NCBI GenBank assembly: GCA_050633445.1
Contig: JBOEGN010000079.1
Coordinates: 1 to 54,526 of the forward strand
Source: Thalassobius sp050633445
Lineage (GTDB): Bacteria > Pseudomonadota > Alphaproteobacteria > Rhodobacterales > Rhodobacteraceae
Length of the DNA stretch: 54,526 nt
Direction of reading: 5' to 3'
The notes beneath the pieces were generated by a model. That model saw nothing but the letters and a program-made list of their open reading frames with translations, did no database searches and was not told the DNA's origin. Made by a program: the position numbers and the translations under genes. The first letter of the stretch is position 1. Every line of letters begins with the position of its first letter. Below are positions 33,619 through 42,773 of the stretch, in pieces.

Positions 33619-36006
33619 ATGGTTGAGAAAACCACAGCCAATTGGATTGATCGAATGTATGACAATCTTGAGCCAGATGTGATTGCTGATACCGTACAGG
33701 CCTTCCTTGAACAGAGGCTGGATCGACTGGTCGCTCGTTCCATTGAATTAGCAAAAACAAATGGTTACGCTCCTTTCACCACCACAATCAGATCCGCGTG
33801 GGTCGAAGCCAACGAAAGCATTTGCGAATGCCTGGTTGCCTATATGCGCGCAACGACCACGGAGCCGATCGGGCCGATTGCGACGTTGGACTATGGCAAC
33901 GATCCCCGCTTCAAACGAATGCGCCAGATCGCACAGCGGCATCGCGCGCTTGGCATAACGATCCAACTTTACGTCGGGCTGCTGAAGCATTTTCAGAGAC
34001 TCTACATCAGCGAAATTCAGGACATGCCGACTGCCATAGGTGACAAAGGCCTGCTCTTGATTCGCGATTTCTTTGACGAAATGGAGTTGAGCGTTTGTTC
34101 GAGCTGGAAGGGCAAAGAAGACGGGCAAAGACTGAATGAGTTGCAGGATCGTGCCCGGCTCGCCATCATGGACAAAGATCGCTACTTGGCGGTGTTCGAA
34201 AGCCTGCGAAGCCCCGCGTTCCTTTTGGATGACAACGGCTCTTTGGTGCACGCAAACCAAGCGTCTGCATCTTTTTTCCTGACTCAGGATGCCCAGGCTG
34301 GTGACGTCATCTATTCGCGCAGCGTGCGGCCAAGAGTTGACTCGCTCAAACCGCTTCTGGCGAAAATTCTGCATGCGCTTGAAGAGTCAAGAGAGTTGAT
34401 TTGGCTGGATACATTGGTGGGCCGAATGTGCTTTGACGTTCGAATGCGCGACTTGCACGATGCCGTTGGAAACACCGCCCTGGGGCATGTCTTGCTGATG
34501 TATGACGTGACGAACCTGCAGCGGCAGGCTGATGAGGCGCGGCAATCCGAACAAGGGATGAGCAGGTTCCTCGCCGCTATGAGCCACGAGATACGGACGC
34601 CTCTCCACAGCGTCCTTGGTGCCACTGAACTTCTGAGGACCGCCGATACCGACAATGCAGGGGCATATCTCGATGTGATCGACAGCGCCGGCAAAATGCT
34701 GCTTCTAACTCTGAATAATGTGCTTGATTATTCGAAGTTCGAGCGAGAGAGGCCTGTCGCACGCCCGGTTCCGACCGATGTCGTCGGCAAGCTCAGGGAT
34801 TTTGGCAGTATTGCCATTGTCGGCCGCAACTTGCCCCAGTCGCAATTGAGTTTCGAAATAGACGAGACAGTCCCGGACATTGTCCCGATCGATTGGGGGA
34901 TGGCGCAACAAGTTCTGAACAACCTTGTGTCAAACGCTATCAAGGCCGACGAAGGCAAAGGGGTACAGGTTCACGTCACGCGACTGGTTCATGACGATGG
35001 CCAGGATCGCCTTCGATTTGACGTGCGCGACCATGGCCCCGGTATATCCGAAGAAGCCGCCGCCCCGCTGTTTCGCTCATTCGAACGGGTGCAGGCCCGT
35101 GACACCGGAAGCGGCGGATCAGGGTTGGGATTGGCGATATCTCACTATCTTGTGACAGCCATGAGCGGTCGCATCGGCTATGAGAACCGAGGCGACGGCA
35201 CCACTGTCTGGTTCGAGTTGCCCATCGTCGACGCCACTGTCGCGGCAAGTGCATTCGAACTTACACGTGACGGATCAAACCCGAAATCAGGCCAGATTTC
35301 GCACTGTCTTCTGGTCGATGATGATGACATCGGCGCCATGGTTACCGCAAAGCAGCTGGAGGCACTCGGCCTTACGGTCCATCGCGCTTCATCGGTCGCC
35401 GAAGCATTCGATCTGGCCGAAAGGGAAACCTATGATCTGTTCGTTGTCGATTATCTGCTGCCAGATGGAAACGGCCCCGCCTTTGTCCAGTCACTCAAAT
35501 CGCGCAAGCAGACCGACGCAAGATTCCTAGCACTCACTGCCAATGTCGATGCATTGAACAACAGCGAGAAAGAATTCGATGAAATACTGGCGAAACCCGC
35601 AGGGAAGGCGTTGATCTCAGAAGCTATTTTTGGGTCAAACACGCGGGTGTCGGGCTATGAACCCGTTTCCTACCGCGGGCACGAAAGTTTGAAAGGCCTG
35701 TCGCACGAGACTGTGACGGCTATGATCAAGCAGTTTTCCCGCACCTGGGAAGAATTTCGCGGTCTGCTTCGCGCGGATCATGATCACAACGCAATCAAGC
35801 TGCTCGGCGAAGCCGCGCACCGGCTTGCCGGAAATTGTTCCCTCATGGGATTGCTGGAGCTGGAACCCGCGTTGCGCCGGTTGGAAAAGGAATGTTCCGG
35901 CGAGCCGAAGTCGGCCATCCTGGACAAGATCGTGCTAGAGCTTGATCGAGATCTGTCCGAGGTTCCGTCCTGGCGAAAACTGCGCTCAAACTGGTTGCCA
36001 AAATGA
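33619..36006 (+). CDS. cytoplasmic hybrid histidine kinase divergent from ddhA
   Basis: A 795-residue kinase with no membrane helix. The N-terminal 170 residues are helical and recall the RsbRD-type sensor fold. Then come a PAS-like region (about 195-305) and HisKA with His323 in MSHEIRTPLHS. The HATPase has NLVSNAIKA, RDHGPGIS and GSGLGLA. A receiver has Asp611 in FVVDYLLPDGNG and an Hpt domain has His734 in AAHRLAGNCSLMG. Its stop overlaps the response-regulator start (ATGA). Its divergent position suggests that it controls the ddh operon; the signal is unknown and intracellular. Confidence 0.9.
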   Translation: MVEKTTANWIDRMYDNLEPDVIADTVQAFLEQRLDRLVARSIELAKTNGYAPFTTTIRSAWVEANESICECLVAYMRATTTEPIGPIATLDYGNDPRFKRMRQIAQRHRALGITIQLYVGLLKHFQRLYISEIQDMPTAIGDKGLLLIRDFFDEMELSVCSSWKGKEDGQRLNELQDRARLAIMDKDRYLAVFESLRSPAFLLDDNGSLVHANQASASFFLTQDAQAGDVIYSRSVRPRVDSLKPLLAKILHALEESRELIWLDTLVGRMCFDVRMRDLHDAVGNTALGHVLLMYDVTNLQRQADEARQSEQGMSRFLAAMSHEIRTPLHSVLGATELLRTADTDNAGAYLDVIDSAGKMLLLTLNNVLDYSKFERERPVARPVPTDVVGKLRDFGSIAIVGRNLPQSQLSFEIDETVPDIVPIDWGMAQQVLNNLVSNAIKADEGKGVQVHVTRLVHDDGQDRLRFDVRDHGPGISEEAAAPLFRSFERVQARDTGSGGSGLGLAISHYLVTAMSGRIGYENRGDGTTVWFELPIVDATVAASAFELTRDGSNPKSGQISHCLLVDDDDIGAMVTAKQLEALGLTVHRASSVAEAFDLAERETYDLFVVDYLLPDGNGPAFVQSLKSRKQTDARFLALTANVDALNNSEKEFDEILAKPAGKALISEAIFGSNTRVSGYEPVSYRGHESLKGLSHETVTAMIKQFSRTWEEFRGLLRADHDHNAIKLLGEAAHRLAGNCSLMGLLELEPALRRLEKECSGEPKSAILDKIVLELDRDLSEVPSWRKLRSNWLPK

Positions 36007-36704
36007 ATATGCGGGGCGGGCAGCGCAAAAAGATCCTATGCGTCGAAGACGATCCCATAATGCAGTTGATGTTGAAAGATGTCGTGGGAACAGTCGGTGC
36101 GGATTGTGTCGTGGTCGGCACCACACAAGAGGCCGAGGAGAGGTTGAACGCCGACAGATTTGATCTCACGCTCCTGGATCGGCAGCTTCCCGACAGCGAT
36201 GGCCTGTTGCTTCTTCAGACGATTAAGAAAACCAGCGGTTGCCCCGTCGTCGTGCTAAGCGGCATGGGAGAAACCCGTGACAAAATCCTTGGTATCGGCC
36301 TGGGCGCCATCGAGTATCTGACCAAACCCGTCAATCCATTAGAGCTTTGCGGCCGCATCAAGAATATCCTGACGTCAACCGCCCGGGTCGAACAAAAAGA
36401 GAGATCCGAGGATTTCGAATGTGCTGATCTTTGCTTCAACACCCAGACCCGGCAGTTAAAAGCGGGCAAAAAGACCCATTTTCTGGCGCCATCCGAAGCC
36501 AAGCTGCTACAAGTATTCATCGCGCATGAGGGCGATGTCCTGCATCGTGATCAGCTTTACGAAGCTGCATGTTCACGGGAATGGACCCCAGGCGATCGCA
36601 CGATTGATGTCCTTGTCAGCAGGCTTCGCCGCAAACTCTCCGGATCCTCTGCCGAAATCGTGACAGTTCATGGGGTGGGGTATTTACTAGTCCTGAAAAA
36701 GTGA
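36003..36704 (+). CDS. OmpR-family response regulator
   Basis: A 233-residue regulator: receiver domain with Asp16/Asp17, Asp59 in LTLLDRQLPDSDG and Lys in YLTKPVNP, then a winged-helix output domain (about 140-233) ending DRTIDVLVSRLRRKL and VHGVGYLL. It overlaps the hybrid kinase gene by 4 bases and must be its partner. It probably acts at the ddhA/kinase divergent region. Confidence 0.9.
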   Translation: MNMRGGQRKKILCVEDDPIMQLMLKDVVGTVGADCVVVGTTQEAEERLNADRFDLTLLDRQLPDSDGLLLLQTIKKTSGCPVVVLSGMGETRDKILGIGLGAIEYLTKPVNPLELCGRIKNILTSTARVEQKERSEDFECADLCFNTQTRQLKAGKKTHFLAPSEAKLLQVFIAHEGDVLHRDQLYEAACSREWTPGDRTIDVLVSRLRRKLSGSSAEIVTVHGVGYLLVLKK

Positions 36705-37420
36705 GCGATAAGCCCTTGGTTTCGTAATAATTGCTCGGAGCCTACAGCTGTCTTCCGATCGGTGACCATCTACGGAATGCACTGTGGGGCAAAATCTTAA
36801 CAGGAGAGCCAATCCTCATGTATCGGTTAGGCAAGCCGATGCCTCGAGAACAGATGCAGGATCAGCAATAGATGGGATCGTTCACATGTGAGGATTTGGC
36901 GAGCATTGTGCTTCGTCGCTGAATGGTTGTTCCTATCCCAATCATCAATGCTCCCCAACGACCAAATTAATCACTGATTTTAGGGAGATACTGGCCGAAA
37001 TCCAATTCTGTTGACCCCCAGAAATCAGTGGTTTGCATTAAGTTTCGATGTGCCTACGCAAAAAACCGCTGCGCGAGTGTTTTCCACAATTCAGTCCCCG
37101 CGCTCCATTTCATTCTGAATTCTGTCTTTCCTTTGATCTACGCTTCACAGCAAGTTCGTTGGTTCATCGCCAGGAGCGACCATTGGTTTTTTACGCAGCA
37201 AAAGTCACTATGGGCTCGAAGCTGCCTTGCGGCGGTGCAGCGCGCGAATCTTGACCTTGCAGGCCTTGGCGCGGCGAACCGGATGACCGATCCCAGCCCA
37301 AAGCGGACATTGGCAGGCACTTGCAGCATTTAGGGTAGATGGACGGCCGCAAGGCGGACTTTGCTACCGTTAACCTTTTGGCTAAAGTCTTGGATAGACG
37401 AAGTTTGAAAGGCCGCATCC
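36705..37420. other. 716-base gene-poor stretch with repeat copy 1
   Basis: No convincing gene is seen; small open frames here have no ribosome site or protein-like composition. Bases 37211-37310 form the first copy of a 100-base imperfect direct repeat (second copy 37721-37820). Bases 37301-37347 also match 23887-23933. Confidence 0.6.
37211..37310 (+). repeat. 100-base imperfect direct repeat, copy 1
   Basis: It begins TGGGCTCGAAGCTGCCTTGC and ends near CAGCCCAAAGCGGACAT. The second copy begins exactly 510 bases further on and has the same length. The outer 25-30 bases are nearly identical and the middle is divergent. The pair brackets the small membrane gene at 37421-37699. Confidence 0.7.
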
Positions 37421-37699
37421 ATGACTGATGAAAAGCGAGATTTGCCGCGGTTTGTTGCGGTGTTAATTGTGCTTTGGCCAGCCTTGATCTGGGTCGTTGC
37501 GTTTTCTGTTGCACAAGTTGCTCGCTTAAACGGTTGTGTTATTTGGGCCCGAGGACCCGAGAAGTGCATGTTCTTTGGCTCAGACATTGGGGAGTTTTTG
37601 TATCCCCTTTGGGCCTTAGGTTTTTCGTTGCTTTACGTATTTTTTTGGATTCCAATTGGTTTGATACTCTTAGGCATCATCAGATACGCGCGAAAATAG
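37421..37699 (+). CDS. small two-helix membrane protein between direct repeats
   Basis: A 92-residue protein with two strong hydrophobic segments (about 10-32 and 58-88), a short loop with two cysteines (GCVIWARGPEKC) and a basic C-terminus (RYARK). ATG 37421 follows AAAGGCCGC, a weak ribosome site. I recognise no family. It is the only gene between two 100-base direct repeats. Confidence 0.65.
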   Translation: MTDEKRDLPRFVAVLIVLWPALIWVVAFSVAQVARLNGCVIWARGPEKCMFFGSDIGEFLYPLWALGFSLLYVFFWIPIGLILLGIIRYARK

Positions 37700-38084
37700 T
37701 CTAGCTGGCTGTCGTAGGTTTGGGCTCGAAGCTGCCTTGCGGCGACGCAGCACGCGGTTTTCGCCCTGAATCGGCTGTGACCGTATCACTGGACGACCGA
37801 TTCCAGCCCGAAGCGGACATGGACGATCGGCACCAGAGGCGGATTGCGGACCTTCGCCGCGTTGAGCATGAATGGCTGCTATTACAGAAAAGTTAAAGGC
37901 TAGCCAGCTTTACCATCAGGGCTTTAGGCTCAGGTCACTTTCTCAACATTTATAGCTTCTCAAAAACCCGCCCATTTGAATGTGCAGTTCTTAATGGTAA
38001 ATACCCAAGCTTTGATTATTTCCGAAAAGTGAAAAGCCAGCCTTGGGGCGGGCAGCCGTTGTGTTGGCTGGCCTGACGTTGCGA
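37700..38084. other. gene-free stretch with repeat copy 2
   Basis: It holds the second direct repeat (37721-37820) and the 3' flank of the convergent RTX gene. CAGCCTTGGGGCGGGCAGCC and GGCTGGCC near 38040-38075 are GC-rich, but I could not pair a clear terminator stem. No gene is supported. Confidence 0.55.
37721..37820 (+). repeat. 100-base imperfect direct repeat, copy 2
   Basis: It begins TGGGCTCGAAGCTGCCTTGC, identical to copy 1 over the first 24 bases, and ends CAGCCCGAAGCGGACAT. See the entry at 37211-37310. Confidence 0.7.
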
Positions 38085-41030
38085 TTACGCTAGTAGGTCA
38101 AATGCTTCCGCGCCAATCATCAGGTTGATTTCCGACTGTGCCGCGCCATCGACCAAGGCCCACAGGATCTGACCGGTGGGGCGATAGATCACAAAGGCCT
38201 CTTCGACACCGGCCTGACCTGCGCCGGGGGTTTCGACGAAAATCACCTGAAACTGCGACTGTATTGCGGGGCCGCTGAGTTGCAACACATCGCCATCTGC
38301 GGCGGTGTAATCCTGAACCCAGTCAGACCCGTGATCGAAAATTCCGAGGTGGAAAAACCGGTCCGCCCCTGCGCCGCCGTTCAGACGGTCATGCCCAAAG
38401 CCGCCGTTGATGAAATCATCGCCGTCGCCGCCGAATACCGCATCAGACCATCCCTGACCTGTAAGTGCATCATTACCAGTACCGCCAACGATGGTATCCT
38501 GACCCAAGCCGCCAATGATCGTGTCGGCGCCAGCGTCGCCATACAGCAGGTCATTACCCCAAGAGCCGTCTATCAGGTCGTTACCATCGCCTCCGTGCGC
38601 AACGTCTCTCAAGTCGGCTTGAGTGGTCCCGCCTATCAGAACATCATCTCCAGCCCCACCGATGAGCGTATCTTGATCGTCACCGCCATAAATACTGTCG
38701 TTCCCAGCCTCGCCATTTAGCCAATCATCGCCGAGTTCACCGACCAAAGTATCATCGCCGTTCCCGCCATAGATCCTGTCGTCGTCGAAACCGCCATAAA
38801 TAGCATCCTCTCCGTCCCCGCCACGCAAAGTATCTGAGCCATATTCGCCATAAATGTGGTCAGAGCCACGCCCGCCTCTCACGTCATCAGAACCGCCGCC
38901 TGCATAGATATGATCGTCACCATTCTGTCCGGTGAGTGTATCCCCCTGAACCGTGCCCAATATGGTTTGGTCTTGATCCTCGGTATCATCCGCGTTCACA
39001 AAGGTCAGGGCAGGTAAATTTACGCCGTCATAGTCTGGATCGTTGGATTCTGCGTGTGCCACCAGTTCAAAACTCACGTCGCCGTCGTCGTCATAGTCAT
39101 CCTGTCCGGATAAAGTGACAACTTGCGCTATGTGCCAGTTGTCTGGTGCGAATGTGATCGAGGGATCGTCAAGGCCGGCCTCTGTTAGGTCCGAAACTGC
39201 GAGCGTTACCAAAACATCTTGGGTCGGAGCAGAATCGAGAGCTACCGACAGGGTGACGCTGGCGCCTTGTTCATCAGTCACAGTGCCAGATGGTTCGACG
39301 TGAATTCCCGGCGCACGGTCGCTGATGGATAATAGCGCGCTCTCAACGTGTTCAGCATTTCCAAAGCCATCGGTGTAGTTGATCGCGTAACTTATATCCT
39401 GACCGATATCTGTATTTTGCACTACATAAGAGGCGCCGGTCTCTCCTGCGATCGCAACGTTATTCTGGAACCATGTGTAATTCAGCTCACCTAGACCGTC
39501 TTCATCTGCGATTGATTCTGTGTTGGCCGAAAGTGTTTCACGGAAAAACGGGTTGCCATCAATCAGGGCCGCCCCTGTCGGCAAATCATTGATGTTCTCA
39601 ACCTCGCCTGTCTCTTGAGAGATAGCGACCTCATGTGTCCCCAGGTCGTCGAAATATGAAATTTGCAGATTAATCGTCGCGCCAACATCCGCCTGCTGCA
39701 ACTGGAAGCTATCGGAAACGGCCCCATCAATAGCAACCCCGTCACGAAGCCATTGATATTGAAAATCATTGATGCCGTCCGGATCTGTGATGATGGTATC
39801 GGTGCTCAGAATTTGCCCCTGAACCAGAGCGCCGTCAATTTCGAATTCAACCTGAGGGGGCGTGTTGAGGATGAAGCTTTGGAAAAAATCCATATGGGTT
39901 GAATCTGTGCTCGTAAGGCGCCAGTTCGCATCAAGCTGGTTGTCACTTACCGAGGTCACACCCAAAAGTTCTAGTTGTCCGTCTGCGGTCTCTGCGAGCT
40001 GATCGGTCGGGCCGACTTGTTCGCCGAATTGGTCAAATCTGGTCAGATTGATAGAAGAGCTTTCGCCATCGTGCACGGTAGTAACAAGAACGATTCCGCC
40101 GTTTGAAAGGGCAATGATTTCATAATCATTTATGTCACGAAAATCGGTATCAGAAAGAGTGATAGGATCCCCGGGGGCGTCGTTCGCAGGTATAATACTG
40201 GCTAACAGGTCTGGTGGTCCATAGACCGTGTCCTCGAGCCAGCTAACCAAAATATTACCGTCGCTCAGCGCCATTACTCTGGCATCGCTGCCCCTGATGG
40301 TTCCGCCATCGTCTGTGCCGATTTCCTCTGTATACCATTCTGGAACACTCTGGTCGAACCGGTGGACCGAGATGGGGAAGCCGTATCGGCCTTCAGCCGC
40401 AACGGCAAAGACGGTACCTTCGATGTTCAGAATGCTGACGGATTCGACACCATGACCTGGAAGGACATGGCGAGAAACGGCCCCTTCCCGGATGATCAAA
40501 ATCTCACCAAGATCACCGATCAAGTCTGAGTACGCCCGATGGCTTGCGATCACTAGGGTGTCCGGAGAACTAAAGGAGGCCTCTAAATTGTCTTTGTACC
40601 CACCTACACGGACTAGTGCGTCAGAGTATTCGCCAAGTGCATCAAATGATTGAGAAAATGTAGCTCCTAATTGTCCGGCTTGATAGTCTCGCACGCCACG
40701 CATTACCCATATGACGTTGAAGCCTCCCGCAGGGTCTGGGATGGCAAGGACATCATCAATTCCAAAATAGGGCTGCCCTTCCGGCAAATAGGAATCGTCC
40801 GGCAATTCCTCGAAGACTAAAAACTCTTCGCCAATGGCGCTACCGGAGGTCGAGTAGCGTTGAGCCAAGAGGCTTGGGTCGTCCTCGATTTCGACCCTGC
40901 GGACTGTAAGGAAGCCCAAATCGCCCAAGTTGAATGCATCAGTGGCCAAAACATCGCCTAGCATGAGGGGTGCCATCATGACTGCGTCTGACGTCGGGGC
41001 GATAGTTTGTGATGAACTTACAATTGTCAT
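38085..41030 (-). CDS. large secreted RTX (calcium-binding) protein
   Basis: A 981-residue acidic protein without an N-terminal signal. Residues about 1-390 are beta-rich with propeller-like repeats. Two tandem Ig/cadherin-like repeats (DGINDFQYQWLRDGVAI and DEDGLGELNYTWFQNNVAI) and a Calx-beta-like domain with EQGASVTLSVALDSAPTQDV follow. About 15 RTX nonapeptide units GGxGxDxLx lie between residues 700 and 900. The C-terminal 70 residues would be the type I secretion signal. ATG 41030 is preferred to an upstream TTG, though no clear ribosome site is present. No type I exporter genes are nearby. A role at the cell surface or in adhesion is inferred. Confidence 0.85.
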   Translation of the reverse strand: MTIVSSSQTIAPTSDAVMMAPLMLGDVLATDAFNLGDLGFLTVRRVEIEDDPSLLAQRYSTSGSAIGEEFLVFEELPDDSYLPEGQPYFGIDDVLAIPDPAGGFNVIWVMRGVRDYQAGQLGATFSQSFDALGEYSDALVRVGGYKDNLEASFSSPDTLVIASHRAYSDLIGDLGEILIIREGAVSRHVLPGHGVESVSILNIEGTVFAVAAEGRYGFPISVHRFDQSVPEWYTEEIGTDDGGTIRGSDARVMALSDGNILVSWLEDTVYGPPDLLASIIPANDAPGDPITLSDTDFRDINDYEIIALSNGGIVLVTTVHDGESSSINLTRFDQFGEQVGPTDQLAETADGQLELLGVTSVSDNQLDANWRLTSTDSTHMDFFQSFILNTPPQVEFEIDGALVQGQILSTDTIITDPDGINDFQYQWLRDGVAIDGAVSDSFQLQQADVGATINLQISYFDDLGTHEVAISQETGEVENINDLPTGAALIDGNPFFRETLSANTESIADEDGLGELNYTWFQNNVAIAGETGASYVVQNTDIGQDISYAINYTDGFGNAEHVESALLSISDRAPGIHVEPSGTVTDEQGASVTLSVALDSAPTQDVLVTLAVSDLTEAGLDDPSITFAPDNWHIAQVVTLSGQDDYDDDGDVSFELVAHAESNDPDYDGVNLPALTFVNADDTEDQDQTILGTVQGDTLTGQNGDDHIYAGGGSDDVRGGRGSDHIYGEYGSDTLRGGDGEDAIYGGFDDDRIYGGNGDDTLVGELGDDWLNGEAGNDSIYGGDDQDTLIGGAGDDVLIGGTTQADLRDVAHGGDGNDLIDGSWGNDLLYGDAGADTIIGGLGQDTIVGGTGNDALTGQGWSDAVFGGDGDDFINGGFGHDRLNGGAGADRFFHLGIFDHGSDWVQDYTAADGDVLQLSGPAIQSQFQVIFVETPGAGQAGVEEAFVIYRPTGQILWALVDGAAQSEINLMIGAEAFDLLA

Positions 41031-41166
41031 TTTACGACTCAAAATAGTACAAAGACCTTAAGTTCGCCTGATTTTGCCTGCGGATCAAGCGTTGCGTGCG
41101 GCGGACGGCGCGCACCATCGGGCCGGTGACGGCGATCTCGGCCAGCTGAAAGGTGATACCACCTGC

Positions 41167-41546
41167 TCATCGACAGCCCTGCCGCTGAAGGCACCGATGC
41201 AGTGCCGACCGCGACAGGTGCGGGACAGACGGCTGAAGAGCATAGAGGCAATCATCCAGCGGCAGTATCGTGTGCCGTCGGAATGTAACGATCATTGCCT
41301 CCTCCGCTTCGGTGAGAACGGTCGAACGCGGCTCCTTAGGCTCGGTCTTCAAGTCCTCGACCGTCGCACGCTTGCGCCACTTTGCGACGGTTTTGGGGTT
41401 TATGCCCAGCTCCTTGCTCAGTTGCGCGAGCGAAGCTTGCTCCTCTCGGGATCATGCTGCGCATAACCCTGCCGGGCAGTGGATCGCTGTATTGCAGCTC
41501 TGACGGCGTGCGTGGTCGTGGCGCTCCCGTGACGAACTTGTCCCAT
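41167..41546 (-). pseudogene. IS481-family transposase, frameshifted and truncated
   Basis: The minus strand from ATG 41546 gives MGQVRHGSATTTHAVRAAIQ. After a disruption of some 35 bases another frame continues SLAQLSKELGINPKTVAKWR, then LKTEPKEPRSTVLTEAEEAM and LPLDDCLYALQPSVPHLSRS, and stops at 41167. This is the N-terminal helix-turn-helix part of IS481-type transposases. The DDE catalytic domain is missing. The remnant lies 137 bases upstream of the RTX start, so it may have altered that promoter. Confidence 0.75.
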
Positions 41547-41595
41547 ACTGCTTCCTTCCATTTCTGAGAAAGGACCGTACCATCAAACCGTGGGA

Positions 41596-42255
41596 TCAAA
41601 CACCTAGCGTCGTGATGGCAAGCCCATAGACCGTAAATGCAAAACGCTTTTGGCCTTTGTCGGTTTGGAACAGGGATCCCATTGATTTTAAAGCCGCCGA
41701 TCCAAAAGCCGGAAGGCAGGCGATGGTGTTCGGGAGGATTGGATCATCAAGATAGGCAGGCAACCCAGACGCCAACAGCGCCGCGCGCGCGCTGAAAAAC
41801 GAGGCCGCCAACATAACAGGCAGACCCATCCACAGCATGGGGTATTCCAGTCTGTGACGCAGCGACCAGTCCTTGACCGGGACAGGCTGAACCGAATCAT
41901 CCGCGCGGTTCTGATGGCGCGGATTGCTCAGATACCATTTCGGCGTCTCACGCTTTTTCGATTTGGCGTCGCGAATGATGGCGTCGATGTCGCCCAGATC
42001 CGCTTCAAAGAATGCCAAATGCGCTTGGGTTTCGCCGATGCTTTGGCCATGCAATGAGGTCCAGGCATGTTTGACCAGATTGGTCAGGGTGGTTTCGGCC
42101 TGATTTTGGTCGGGGATCTGAGAAACCGTGTTGATCAGGCGCGGTGTGATTTCTTCCATGGCGTCAAACAAGTGTGGAAGGGCAGACAAAAAGGCGTCGC
42201 GATCTTTGGCCGCGCGCTTCTGCAAACCCTTCTTCGATGTAAGTTTCTTGGGCAT
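41596..42255 (-). CDS. hypothetical protein with C-terminal membrane segments
   Basis: A 219-residue protein. The N-terminus is basic (MPKKLTSKKGLQKRAAKDRD), then a helical soluble region to about 135 and two or three hydrophobic segments (about 143-165 and 175-215). GGAGAC upstream supports ATG 42255 over an earlier in-frame start. I recognise no family. Base use is like the core genome. Confidence 0.65.
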   Translation of the reverse strand: MPKKLTSKKGLQKRAAKDRDAFLSALPHLFDAMEEITPRLINTVSQIPDQNQAETTLTNLVKHAWTSLHGQSIGETQAHLAFFEADLGDIDAIIRDAKSKKRETPKWYLSNPRHQNRADDSVQPVPVKDWSLRHRLEYPMLWMGLPVMLAASFFSARAALLASGLPAYLDDPILPNTIACLPAFGSAALKSMGSLFQTDKGQKRFAFTVYGLAITTLGV

Positions 42256-42369
42256 GTGAATGTCTCCAATTGATAAGATTGCCCGCAAGGGGCGGCCTGT
42301 TCTGATTGGAGCGGATGGATTTTTGGTCGGGGCGTGTTGCGGGACGTTTCCGGGCGGAATTGCCTGCGA

Positions 42370-42699
42370 CTAGGCCGGAAGCAGGAAGATCAGAATGGCC
42401 GCGATCATTAGAGCAAGCGCCAAGCCTTGCCGCAGCGACAACACCTCGCCAAACGCCACTCCGATCAACGCCACCACCAGAATGCCCGCCGCTGACGTCA
42501 GCGCGGCGACAACCGCTACACCCTGATCGGCCCTGAGCAGCGCCAGAAACACCAATGACGTTGCCGCCCAGCACAACGCGCCAACAACGCCGACCAGCAC
42601 ATTCCCCGACCCATGCTCAAACCGCAACGCCGCGACCCCAGCCGCATTCAACGCCCCCGAACACACCAGCAAGCCTATCGTCCAAAACTGAGACAACAT
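42370..42699 (-). CDS. small DMT/EamA-like multidrug-type membrane protein
   Basis: A 109-residue protein with four hydrophobic helices, the size and pattern of SMR/half-EamA transporters. Recognisable parts are GALNAAGVAALRFEH in helix 1-2 and LTSAAGILVVALIGVAFGEVLSLRQ in helix 3-4. ATG 42699 has GGAGGGG 3 bases upstream plus spacing and is preferred to a start 12 bases earlier. The substrate is unknown. Confidence 0.7.
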   Translation of the reverse strand: MLSQFWTIGLLVCSGALNAAGVAALRFEHGSGNVLVGVVGALCWAATSLVFLALLRADQGVAVVAALTSAAGILVVALIGVAFGEVLSLRQGLALALMIAAILIFLLPA

Positions 42700-42712
42700 G
42701 ATCCCCTCCACA

Positions 42713-42752
42713 AAACAAAAAGACCCACCCGCTTTGACAGCGGATGGGTTTG
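42713..42752 (-). terminator. rho-independent terminator (minus strand)
   Basis: Read on the minus strand, ACCCATCCGCT, loop GTCAA and AGCGGGTGGGT form a long stem with one mismatch, followed by CTTTTTGTTTTG. It ends the transcript of the 42774-43265 gene and insulates the downstream EamA-like gene. Confidence 0.8.
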
Positions 42753-42773
42753 CAGCTGGGCGGGTTTCAGGCG

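Noticed and set aside
36818..36871. A 17-codon frame (MYRLGKPMPREQ...) with GGAGAG upstream
   Set aside because: It is too short, has no conservation evidence and lies in decayed-looking sequence.
38280..38940. CRISPR-like or tandem DNA repeats
   Set aside because: The periodicity comes from the RTX nonapeptide code (GGxGxDxLx) inside a coding frame and the DNA units are not identical or evenly spaced.
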